This document shows, one piece after another, positions 12,064 to 23,145 of a stretch of 64,000 bases of DNA (the stretch's first letter is position 1; each line of letters begins with the position of its first letter). The notes beneath the pieces are model-generated. The model saw only the letters and a list, made by a program, of their open reading frames with translations. It made no database searches and was not told where the DNA came from. The position numbers were made by a program, and so were the translations under genes. Source of the stretch: Rutidosis leptorrhynchoides (Eukaryota; Streptophyta; Magnoliopsida; Asterales; Asteraceae); NCBI RefSeq assembly GCF_046630445.1, contig NC_092337.1, positions 367,813,501 through 367,877,500 on the forward strand, written 5' to 3'.

Positions 12064-13317
12064 ACTCTAAATATTTAAAAAAAAAAAAGATTTTTATTTT
12101 TAGTTTACGTTTATTAAAATTCACTTTTGTAAAAATACGTTTTTTTTTATTATTCAAAAATATAAAAAGAAAACAAAAATTTATATATTTTTTTTAGATT
12201 TTGTCAAATATTTAAGTTTTATAAAGTTCCTTTATTTTTATTTTATAAAAATATAAGTTTTATTTAAATATTTTGTGTTTATTTAGAACATATAAAAAAA
12301 CCGAAAAAAAAATTAATATATATATAAATCTATTTTTAAGATATTTTTAAAATTATAAAGTAGTTCTATTTTTATTTTAGTTTTTAAATATAAGTTTTTA
12401 TTATATAAATATTTTTATTTAAACAGAAAACAGAAAAAAAATATAAAATAAAAAAAAAACGCGACGAATTTTAAACTGTACCTGAGTTGAAAATTGAAAC
12501 CCCACGACTCGCGGAGTTTGCACCCCGAATACCGCAACTCGCGGAGCAACTCTAACACCGACAGAAACCCTAATCTCGCATTTAATACGGAGTAATTAAT
12601 TAATTATTATTATTTAAACCCTAATTAGGGTATTATTAGTATAATATTTAGTTTTAATTTTCTTATTTTATTTAGTTTTAATTAGTTTAATATATATAAA
12701 ATTAATAGTTTTATAAAATAAATAATATAAAAATAATATTTTTATAAAAATTGTACTTTTTACAACTTTTAGTATATTTTTATATTTTGTCCCTTTTTAA
12801 TTATTTTAGCGTAATATTTGTATTTTTCGCTCGTATTTAGTTTTAATACATAGTTTTTGCCATAATTATTTTTACTTCTAGATTTTTAGGCTTTGCCGTA
12901 AAATCCCTTAAGTGCTTTTTCTTTAGACTAAGATTTAGGTACTTTAGAATTTTGCGACGCCTTTTTAAGTTTTAGTTTCTTTTTAAGTTATTTCCATTTG
13001 GGATTTAGTTTTTCCTATAAGCCTTAATATTTTTAGACGCCTTTTACCTATGTATCAATTATCATTCCAATTAGTAATCTCAATTTGTGATTATAATTTT
13101 AAGTTAGTTGTAGTAATAAGGTTAGGTTAGTCAAGTGTTTTTAAGTGTTATAAGTTTCTTTTATTTTTCCGTCACCTTTTATTTTTCAACCATTTTTCTT
13201 TTTCGACCTTTTTCGACGAACTCTTTTTCTTTCTTATTTCTCGCCATTCTAGTTTTTAGGACATAGAGTTTTTATTCTACTTCTTATCTAAATTTCTTAA
13301 AATTACGAAAATTTATT
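12064..13317 (+). other. Untranslated leader of Athila-type element
   Basis: A very AT-rich leader of about 1.25 kb lies between the primer-binding site and the gag region. It has no credible coding frame. It holds two more copies of the GC-rich half-palindrome, CGACTCGCGGAG at 12505-12516 and CCGCAACTCGCGGAG at 12532-12546. The equivalent leader of the inverted copy occupies about 18038-19379. Confidence 0.6.
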
Positions 13318-13321
13318 TTAA

Positions 13322-14338
13322 GTGGTTAAATTGATAGACATCAAAATTTTCTGGTTCGTAGTAATAGTTGGATTTGTATATGGACCGGGTTATTGGAGCC
13401 AAACAGTCCTTAATTATATTGAGACCAAACGAATCCTGCCCCTCTGCTTCATCTTTTGGCTATTCGAAACGTGGGCAAAATCAGAAAAGTCTATTGATTG
13501 GATAACTTATTATAATTTTTCTTTCCTTTTAAAAACTAATAGGATATTCAGTGAATGCACCGAGCAAGACGTTCACCACCTTTTGTACGTTCACCACCTG
13601 TAACTAGATCAAGACATTTAGCAAATATTACCGCCGTTGATTTTTCTTTAGAATCGTCATCCAGTCGACCAAGTACTCCAGTTCAAATTTCGTATTAGCA
13701 AATATAACCTAACCACTATGGAAGTAACAGAACCTTTAAGTATGGAAGACCGAATGAGAGCCAAACGCACTGGCCAAGGTCACGCAATTACTCATCCAGA
13801 CATTAATGCGCCAGATTATGAAATCAAAGGACAAATTCTACACATGGTGACTAATCAATGCCAATTTAGTGGTGCGCCGAAGGAAGATCCAAATGAACAT
13901 CTTCATACCTTTAATAGGATCTGCACACTATTTAAAATCCGAGAAGTGGAGGATGAACAGATATATCTCATGTTATTTCCCTGGACTTTAAAGGGAGAAG
14001 CCAAAGATTGGTTGGAATCATTACCTGAAGGGGCGATTGAAACATGGGATGTTTTAGTTGAAAAATTTCTTAAACAATTCTTTCCTGCATCTAAAGCCGT
14101 AAGACTTCAAGGAGAAATTGTTACATTCACACAGAAGCCAAATGAAACTCTATATGAGGCTTGGACAAGATTTGGAAAATTATTGAGAGGATGTCCGCAA
14201 CATGGTTTAGACACCTGTCAAATAGTACAAATATTCTACCAAGGATGCGACATCACTACAAGAAAAGACATAGATATAGCAGCTGGTGGTTCTATTATGA
14301 AGAAAACCGAAACTGATGCTTACAAAATTATTGATAAC
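13322..14338 (+). pseudogene. Athila-type gag fragment, left arm
   Basis: This is the N-terminal part of Gag, the capsid protein. The best-preserved frame runs from 13718. It includes MEDRMRAKRTGQGHAITHP, WTLKGEAKDWLESLP, FLKQFFPASKAVRLQGEI, ETLYEAWTRFGKLLRGCPQH and the conserved Athila-style end IDIAAGGSIM. Upstream, a 93-codon open frame (13322-13603, no ATG) is also present in the other arm. Compared with the right arm, about 130 bases after RPSTPVQIS are missing near 13690, which breaks the N-terminal frame. Homology to gag stops at 14338 after TTGATAAC. From there on, filler and then minus-strand RT sequence follow. Confidence 0.85.
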
Positions 14339-14400
14339 TTCCATGAAAACTTCCATGAAAACTGAAAAGTCATCCATGAAAACTTCCATGCATTCTTCTA
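14339..14400. other. Inverted fusion junction with repeated filler
   Basis: Plus-strand gag of the left element meets minus-strand RT of the right element here. Between them, TTCCATGAAAAC occurs twice in a row. The same 12-mer recurs about 40 bases further on, inside the RT sequence (the part coding MEVFMDD), so the filler looks copied from the RT side. This resembles template switching with short homologies. Confidence 0.75.
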
Positions 14401-16140
14401 TCATGTCGTGAAAAATCGCCATCATGCACCTTTGAAAGGTTGCAGGGGCGTTGCAAAGTCCAAATGGCATGCGTTTGTAAGCAAAAGTACCATAAGGGCA
14501 AGTGAACGTGGTTTTCTCTTGATCTTCGGGTGCTATTGGAATTTGAAAATATCCGGAAAATCCATCAAGAAAACAATAAAAACTATTTCTGGCTAATCTT
14601 TCCAACATTTGATCAATAAAAGGTAAGGAAAAATGATCTTTTCTGGTGGCGTCATTTAATTTTCTATAATCAATACAAACACGCCATCCTGTTACAGTCC
14701 TAGTAGGAATAAGTTCATTTTTCTCATTTGTAATGACAGTCATGCCACCCTTCTTAGGCACGCATTGAACTGGGCTTACCCATGGACTATCAGAGATTGG
14801 ATAAATTAAACCTGCATCTAGCAGTTTAATAATTTTTTTCTTAACTACATCTTGCATATTAGGATTTAGTCTTCGTTGGCGTTGCACATACGTTTTATGA
14901 CCTTCTTCCATAAGGATTTTGTGTGTGCAATACGAAGGACTTATTCCTTTAATATCATGAATCTTCCATGCAATGGCTGGTTTATGAGCTTTCAACACAG
15001 AAATGAGTTGAGATTTTTCATTTTCAGTAAGAGAAGACGATATTATTACAGGTAATTCAGATTCACCATGTAAATAAGCGTATTCCAAATGGTTTGGAAG
15101 TGGCTTTAACTCTAATTTCGGAGGTTCTTCTATCGATGATTTATATCGATATCTGTCTTCTTCTTTTAGCATTTGAATTTCTTCTGTTTTTGGTTCATAT
15201 CCATTAGCCATTAGTGTAGCTAACATTTCAGCTTCATCAATTGGTTCAATTCCTTCTCCTAAATAACATTCTCCTGTTACTTGTAATTCTGGAAATTCTT
15301 CTAACAATTCTGCATGTGAATCTATAGTTTGAATATAATAGCATGTATCATCTGCAGATTGCGGTTGTTGTATTGCTCTATCAACTGAAAAGGTAACACT
15401 CTCGTCCTCTATACTTAGGGTCAGTTTCTTACCAAACACATCTATCATTGCTTTAGCCGTGTTTAAGAATGGTCTTCCTAATATGAGAGGAACTTGAGAA
15501 TCTTCTTCCATGTTCAGAACAACAAAATCTACTGGAAATACTAAAGTACCAACTTTAACTAGCATGTTCTCCATTATCCCTCTAGGATATTTTATTGATC
15601 TATCGGCTAGTTGTATACTTATTCTTGTTGGTTTCAATTCTCCAAGGTCTAGTTTAGCGTATAATGAATACGGCATTAAATTTATACTAGCACCTAAGTC
15701 TGTCAATGCTTCTATTAAACTAAGACTACCCAGAAAATATGGAATTGTGAAACTTCCTGGATCAGATAGTTTTTCTGGTATCTTATTCAACAGCACTGCT
15801 GAACAATTAGCATTCATAGTAACAGCCGAGAGTTCTTCCATTTTCTTTCTATTTGAGATTAGATCTTTCAAGAATTTAGCATATCTAGGCATTCCTGAAA
15901 TCACATCAATGAAAGGAAGATTTACATTTATCTGTTTAAACATATCCAAGAATTTAGATTGCTCGGCTTCAAGTTTCTCTTTTTTCATTTTACTCGGGTA
16001 AGGAAGTGGTGGTTGATATGGTTTAACATAAGGTTTAGCCTTAACTGTGTTATCTTCATTAACCTTTTCAACTACCGGTTCTTTTTCCTTATCTTGTTCA
16101 GGTTGTGGTTCTTGTGGAGTAGGAATAGCTTCATCAGAAG
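14357..16140 (-). pseudogene. Athila-type protease and RT, truncated, right arm
   Basis: This is the middle of an Athila-type polyprotein on the minus strand. A linker and a retropepsin-like protease come first, with LTDLGASINLMP (catalytic D near 15700) and VPLILGRPFL. RT follows: LLDAGLIYPISDSPWVSPV, GWRVCIDYRKLN, FYCFLDGFSGYFQIPI, YKRMPFGLCNAPATFQRCM and the catalytic VFMDDFSVF at about 14383-14357. The coding sequence ends right after the catalytic motif at the fusion junction, so the RT thumb, RNase H and integrase are absent. The open frame read on past this point is the antisense of the left gag and has no meaning. The protease has DLGA where many retropepsins have DTGA, which is common in Athila. 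Confidence 0.9.
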
Positions 16141-17805
16141 TTACAGGTATTTCAGGTGGTTTAAGTGTTGTACCACATCTTGTGGTAATGGCTTTAGCTG
16201 TTTCATTCCGGGGTTAGCATTTGTATCACTAGGTAAACTTCCCGGTTTTCTTTCACCTATTAACCTTGCTAGGTTACTTACTTCTTGTTCCAAATTTTGA
16301 ATAGAAGCTTGTTGATTTCTAAATGCTTGAGCATTTTGTTCATTAGTTTGTTTCTGAGATGTGAAAAACTGCGTTTGAGTTTCAACTAGCTTCGTCATCA
16401 TATCTTCTAAATTCGGCTTTTTATCATCGGTTTGTGGTGGTTTGTTTTGAAAATTAGGTCTTTGCTTATTTTAAGTATTATTGGATACTTGTTAATTACT
16501 AGGACCTTGTTGGTTGTTGTATGGAATATTTCAGTTATAGTTCTGGTTTTGATTGTAAATTGGTCTTGGCGGTTGATAATTATTCTGATAATTATTTCCA
16601 GGCCTTTGGTTTACGTATGAAATATTCTCTCTTTGTTCCATTGTTAGCTCAATACTGAGACAATCTTTTGTCAAATGTGGTCCTCCACACTGCTCACAAC
16701 TAATTCGTATTGAGTGGATATCTTTAGTCATCTTTTCCATTCGTCTCTCGATTGCATCTATCTTTGCGGAAATGGAATCTAAGTCATGGCTAGAATCGGC
16801 TCTAGCTGCTTTAGATGATCTAACGATATCTTTTTCTTGGTGGCACTCATGTGAGTGGGAAGCAGTGTTATCAATAATTTTATAAGCATCAGTTTCGGTT
16901 TTCAGCATAATAGAACCACCAGCTGCAATATCTATGTCTTTCCTTGTAGTGATGTCGCATCCTTGGTAGAATATTTGTACTATTTGACAGGTGTCTAAAC
17001 CATGTTGCGGACATCCTCTTAATAACTTTCCAAATCTAGTCCACGCCTCTTATAGAGTTTCATTCGGTTTCTGTGTGAACGTAACAATTTCTCCTTGAAG
17101 TCTTACGACTTTAGATGCAGGAAAGAATTGTTTAAGAAATTTTTCAACTAAAACATCCCATGTATCAATCGCCCCTTCAGGTAACGATTCCAACCAATCT
17201 TTGGCTTCTCCCTTTAAAGTCCAGGGAAATAACATGAGATATATCTGTTCATCCTCAACTTCTCTTATTTTAAATAGTGTGCAGATCATATTAAAGGTAA
17301 GAAGATGTTCATTTGGATCTTCCTTCGGCGCACCACTAAATAGGCATTGATTAGTCACCATATGTAGAATTTATCCTTTGATTTCATAATCTGGCGCATT
17401 AATGTCTGGATGAGTAATTGCGTGACCTTGGCCAGTGCGTTTAGCTCGCATTCGGTCTTCCATACTTAAAGGTTCTGTTACTTCCATAATTGAATTTGTT
17501 GAATCTGAATCACTAGAGGATTCTGATTTAATGGTTCGTTCCTCAACAATCTCTATTTGAATGATTGGTGGTTCCGGAGGAAAAATTAATGGTTCAGGAT
17601 CTATGAATCGTCCCTGAATATTCTCCGGATTCTCAATTGTGAGGTCGGTTTCAAAAAATGGATTATCGGAAATTTGAATTGGAGTACTTGGTCGACTGGA
17701 TGACGATTCTAAAGAAAAATCAACCGCGGTAATATTAGCTAGATGTCTTGATCGAGTTACAGGTGATGAACGTACAAAAGGTGGTGAACGTCTTACTCGG
17801 TGCAT
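16141..17805 (-). pseudogene. Athila-type gag, right arm
   Basis: A nearly complete Gag reads on the minus strand from MHRVRRSPPFVRSSPVTRS at 17805. It passes through the capsid region (WTLKGEAKDWLESLP, IDIAAGGSIM) to a zinc knuckle CEQCGGPHLTKDC near 16700. A glutamine/asparagine-rich stretch and a coiled-coil-like segment (NLEQEVSNLARLIGER) follow. It is broken by a stop near 17371 where the left arm reads CAA, by a lesion near 17050 after NETL, by stops near 16531-16470, and by a frame change between about 16200 and 16141 before the protease. It corresponds to the left-arm gag but keeps about 130 bases lost there. Confidence 0.9.
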
Positions 17806-19406
17806 TCACTGAATATCCTATTAGTTTTTAAAAGGAAAGAAAAATTATATAAGTTATCCAATTAATAGACTTTTCTGATTTTGCCCACATTTCGAATAGC
17901 CAAAAGATGCGGCAGAGGGGCAGGATTCGTTTGGTCTCAATATAATTGAGGACTGTTTGGCTCCAATAACCCGGTCCACGTACAAATCCAACTATTACTA
18001 CGAACCAGAAAATTTTGATGTCTATCAATTTAACCACTTAAAATAAATTTTCGTAATTTAAAGAAATTTAGATAAGAAGTAGAATAAAAATCTATGTCCT
18101 AAAAACTAGAATAGCGAGAAATAAGAAAGAAAAAGAGCGCGTCGAAAAAGAAAAGAATTGAAAAATAAAAGGCGTCGAAAAATAAGAAAGAAAAAAAATG
18201 ACTATAAAACTTAAAATACTCGACTAACCCAACCTTATTACTATCACTAACTTAAAATTAAAATTGCAAATTGAGATTACTAATTGGAGTGATAATTGAT
18301 ACATAGGTAAAAGGTGTCGAAAAATAAAAATAAGAAAGTAGCGCGTTGAAACTTAAAAAGGAACTAAAAACTAAAAACTAAAAGTTGCGTCTAAAAAAAT
18401 TAAAGCTTACAAGTAAAACTATATCCCAAATGGCAATAACTTAAAAAGAAACTAAAACTTAAAAAGGCGTCGCAAAATTCTAAAGCACCTAAATCTTAGT
18501 CTAAAGAAAAAGCACTTAAGGGATTTTACGACAAGGCCTAAAAATCTAAAAGTAAAAATAACTATGGCAAAAACTATATTTAAAAACTAAAAATGAGCGA
18601 AAAATACAAATATTACGCTAAAACAGTTAAAAAGAGACAAAATATAAAAATATACTAAAAGTTGTAAAAAGTACAATTTTTATAAAAATATTATTTTTAT
18701 ATTATTTATTTTATAAAAGTGTTAATTTTATATTTTATTTAAATTAATTAAACTAAATATACAAAGTAAATAAATAAACTAAACTTAATTAATTAAAAAT
18801 TAAAACCTAATTAGGGTTTTTAAATTATTAATAATAATAATAATTACGTAATGATGCTGTTAGGGTTTCTGTGTACCCGTGTCAGAGAGAACTCCGCGAG
18901 TCGCGGTTCTCGAAGCTGAAAAACTCTGCAAGTCGCGGGGTTCGAAATTTCAGATTAGGTGCAGGCCAAAAATCGTTCGTTTCAGTTTTTTTATTTATTT
19001 TCTGTTTAACTATTTAAATAAAATATTTATAAAAACTAAATAAAACTTATGTTTTAAAAACTAAAATAAAAATAGAAATACTTTATAATTTTATAAAAAT
19101 AACAATCTAAAAAAATAGATTTATATATATTTAATTTTTTTAGGTTTTTTTTAAAATTTTTTATATTTTAAATAAACACAAAATATTTAAATAAAACTTA
19201 TATTTTTTTTAAATAAAAATAAAGAAACTTTATAAAACTTAAATATTTAACAAACTCTTAAAAATATTTATATTTTTGTTTTTCTTTTTATATTTTTGAA
19301 TATTTAAAACGTATTTTTACAAAAGCGTATTTTTTTATATATTAGCGTTGCGCTTCCGACTTTTAAGCTAGATTTTAAGTTCCCCGGCAGCGGCGCCAAA
19401 AATACT
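17806..19406 (-). other. Leader and primer-binding site of right Athila-type arm
   Basis: Read on the minus strand, this follows the LTR with the tRNA-Asp-type primer-binding site (about 19398-19380). An AT-rich leader then runs to gag. A 69-codon open frame without ATG at 18037-17828 lies just upstream of gag and matches the frame at 13322 of the left arm. GC-rich half-palindromes occur near 18896-18912 and 18930-18945. Confidence 0.7.
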
Positions 19407-21379
19407 TGATGTTATGCGAGGTGTATATGAAATAGCTTATATTTTACTAGGAAATACTATTAAATACGATACAATTTTACACAAGATATTTATTTATTTA
19501 GATAATGGATATACTTAAACCTTGCTACAACACTTATAGGCAGTGTACCTAATCGTACAGTAGTGTAGTTTTTAGTAAGTCCGGTTCGGTCCACAGGGAA
19601 TCTTTTAAACAAAGCTTAACGCTATATTAGTTTTATTTTATAAAAATACAAATATATATATATAAGTAATATTATTATTATAAAGGGGGGTTTTTACCGT
19701 TTAATGACCGGTTTGTCGATTTTAAAACTTAAGTTGCAGTTAAAACCAAATGTAAAATAATAAAAATAAATACAACTTAATTTAAAGCGTAAAATAAATA
19801 ACGATAATGAAATTGCGATAAATAAAAGTGCGATACAATAAAATTGCGATAATTAAAAAGTATGATAATTAAAAGTGCAATTAAATACAATAACAATAAA
19901 TAAAAGTGCGATAATTAGAAGTGCAATTAAATATAAAATAAAGGAAATTAAATATGAAATAAAAAAATTATGCTTATTTAAACTTCTGTAATCATGATGT
20001 TTGACGTGTTGATTTTAGTTTTATGCCCATGGGTTAATTGTCCTTTGTCCTGGATTATTTAATATGTCCGTCTGGTTTTTGTCCATAACAGTCCATCAGT
20101 CATAAATATAAAGTGCGAGTATCCTCGTCAAATTATCCTTATACCCGAAGTTAAATATTCCAACTAATTGGGGACTTAAACTGTAGCAAGATTTTAATAC
20201 TTTGTTTAATAATTACCCCAGGTTATCGACTGCGTGTAACCCAAGGTTTTAATACTTTGTTATCAATTATGCCAAGTGTCCTTGTACATAATTTCACCCC
20301 TGTTTTAATAATTCTAGTAACTATTAATCCATTCCCGTGTCCGGTTAAATGAACGATTATTCGTACATATAAATACCCCGCCCATCGTGTCCGATTGAGT
20401 GTATATGGTTATTTATAGAGACGTCCAATTGTAAATCTTTATATTTAAAATTAACAAACTATCATTTAGTTAAACAAATATAAAGCCCATTAATAGCCCA
20501 TAGTCTAATTTCCACAAGTGTCGTTCTTTTGTCCAAACCCCAATTATGGTACAAAGCCCAATTACCCAATTTTAGTAATTAGCCGAACATCATGATTACT
20601 TCGTTTTAAATAAGCATAATAATAACTTAAGTATGAGAAATTAATTTAAAAAGGTTGAACATAACTTACAATGATTAAAAATAGCGTAGCGTTACACGGA
20701 CAGAATTTTGACTTACACCCTTACAACATTCGCTAACATACCCTTATTATTAGGATTAAAATTAAAATTAAAATTAAAATATATAAATATTTACGTATAG
20801 ATATAGAGAGGATGGATATATTGATATTAAAAACGATCGAACTGCGTTGGCTTTTATAGGGATTTTAGTCCAGGGTGTCTCCGCAACTCGCGGCATTTTT
20901 TGCCTTCAAACTCCGCGAGTCGCGGAGTTTGTTTTTACAGCTCACCAAGCCTTGGCTCCTAGCTTGTCGACGGATTATATAAATAATTTTAGTAATTATT
21001 TAAATATTATATTATATTTATGTGCATAGTTGACTTGTAATTTTTAGTCCGTTGCGTCGAGCGTTGAGAGTTGACTCTGGTCCCGGTTTCGAATTTTCGA
21101 ACGTCCTTGCGTACAATTTAATATCTTGTACTTTGCGTTTTGAATCTTGTACTCTTGTAAATTTGAGACGTTTCTTATCAATAATTGGAACCTCTTTGAT
21201 TGTATTTTGTACTTTTGAGCTTTTTGGTCGTTTGTATCTTCAATTAGTCGAATCTGTCTTTTGTCTTCACCTTTTATTATTTAAACGAATATTACTTGTA
21301 AATAGAACAATTGCAACTAAAAGCTTGTCTTTCTTGAGAAATAATGCTATGAAATATATGTTCATTTTTAGCATTATCA
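19407..21379 (-). repeat. Inverted Athila-type LTR, right arm
   Basis: A 1973-bp LTR in reverse orientation begins (minus strand) TGATAATGCTAAAAATG at 21379 and ends CATCA at 19407. It corresponds along its whole length to the LTR at 10064-12037. It carries the same near-palindrome, CTCCGCGAGTCGCGGAG at 20911-20927. The outer flank (GGAAT, 21380-21384) has no polypurine tract, so this is a true 5' LTR end. Confidence 0.85.
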
Positions 21380-23145
21380 GGAATCAAGGCTGACCAGCAC
21401 ACCATACGGCTTGCCATACGGCCTGCCATAAGGCCTGCCTCGATGGATACAGCCTTCCAGATACGCCTCACCAAGTGCCCTCACCATACGGTCTGCCAGC
21501 CATACGGCCTGCCAAATACGCCCCACCATACGGCCTGCCATACGGCCTGCCAGGCGTATTTTGGCAATTTTCAAGTCTATTTAATGGGTCTTTGTCATTC
21601 ATTCCAACACACACTTCAATTCACTTCTCTCTCTCTCTCTTGTACAATATTAGTCATACTCTCAAGGCCTTCGATTCCGTACGGGAAACCTAGTACCCGG
21701 AGAAGAACGCTGAAGATTGTATTAGGAGCGGTCTGGAGTCTTGAAGTTGTCACTTTTGTATTCGAAACTAGTTTAATCTACTGGTACCTCTATCCTTTAT
21801 CTTATATAATGTTTTATTATATTGTTGCCATGATTAACGAGTAGTTATCTTTAGTGTATGCTATGATGTAAGCAGTTATAATGCCGAAATAATATTATGG
21901 TTTGTGTATGCTGTCGAAATGCTTTCCGATTATGCTTTAAACTCAATCGTTTTTCCAACTAATAGAACGTAGTTATAGGCTCTGTTATTGGGAAGTCGCG
22001 AACCCCTATTCAGAGTACACTATCTGTGTCACCCCTTGGTAAGAGAAGTCTATCGGATACAACGTAAGATCGATTGAGACACACCGGTTGTAGTAAGTCT
22101 ATCAAGCTTTGGATTCCGACTGAGGACTCTTTCGTAGTGAAACATCTAACTAGACCCTTAGTGCATTGTCAGTCCCAGACCATGCTAGTGTAGTCACCAA
22201 GCATATAAACTTCGTACGTGCACGCTGAAGCACAGCGGTTGTTGTAAGCTGTACCTCTGCTAAGTAAGGCCATGGAACATGGTTAGTGTTGACCAGTACA
22301 CTGCACCATAACGCGGTCTCAAGCATTGCACCCCGGTTGAGGGATTCTTAGTTAATTAAGGAACTGTTTATTTAGACACATAAAGGATTGGACCGTTAGG
22401 ATAATCGAACGTGTTCATGGAAGTCATCTTGACTTGGCCATGGTGTTCTTTATGGTTGAACTCTTTTTAAGGGCCTAACTATCTTTTACCAATCATTAAC
22501 GAAAGCATTGAAGCATATCACATCTCTCGGATATGGTAAACCATGTATTCTATTATGCTTAAGAAAGTTTGGACCATTTTGGAATGTTAATATGTCACCC
22601 AACCGAGTCGCTCAATTGGATGAGCTGTCTGAACGTGTATGCCTGTAGTCAGACTGCACGGGCGTCGGGGGTAAGGGACGTTACTGTCTATTCAGAATCT
22701 TCAAGCCTAACGCAGTACCCAGTGACATGTCTTATGACAGGGGCGTTTAGGACCAGTGTAATGAATACAAGGCCTCTGCCTATTCATGAGCCAGCATTCC
22801 ATAATCTCGGCAGAATAACAGATGAAGTCATAGTATGCACTTATTTTAACCTTATCTGAATTACAAATTTTATCGCATTTACTTTATCTATCTTATAAAT
22901 TAGAAAATCCCAAAATAAATATTCACTACTCCCTAACTATCTTAGGCTAAAATATAGGTTCGATGTTACTGATATCTTAAAAATACGACTCTAGGTCATA
23001 CTTCCTTTACTCATAAGGAGTAGTAAGATTTAGGCCCCGCTAAATATAAATTTAAAACTGTACCCTCTCCCACGAGTGGCTGATCCTGGCGAACCGCGGC
23101 CTAACGACACCGCGCAAATAAAAACCGTCCGTTTCGGCCATATCA
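21380..23145. other. Unassigned repeat-like segment
   Basis: About 1.77 kb lies between the Athila LTR and a truncated Tekay-like pol. I found no credible protein. It starts with a minisatellite (21405-21560), then a CT-rich stretch, then moderately GC-rich sequence. Toward the end lies TTAGGCCCCGCTAAATATAA, and a CCTCTCCCACGAGTGGCTGA block near 23060. The overall look is of an LTR or untranslated part of another retroelement, but I cannot name the family. Confidence 0.4.
21405..21560 (+). repeat. CCATACGGCCTG minisatellite
   Basis: About seven imperfect copies of CCATACGGCCTGC occur with variable spacers (CCATACGGCTTG, CCATAAGGCCTG, CCATACGGTCTG). They give short open frames on both strands that are by-products of the repeat. 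Confidence 0.8.

Noticed and set aside
14207..14356. C-terminal extension of the Athila RT frame
   Set aside because: Past the catalytic VFMDDFSVF the frame is antisense to the left-arm gag, an accident of the inverted junction.
10064..21379. A single retrotransposon with outward target duplication
   Set aside because: The flanks (AATAT before 10064, GGAAT after 21379) do not match, and a polypurine tract sits directly before the left LTR, so the pair is not one simple insertion.
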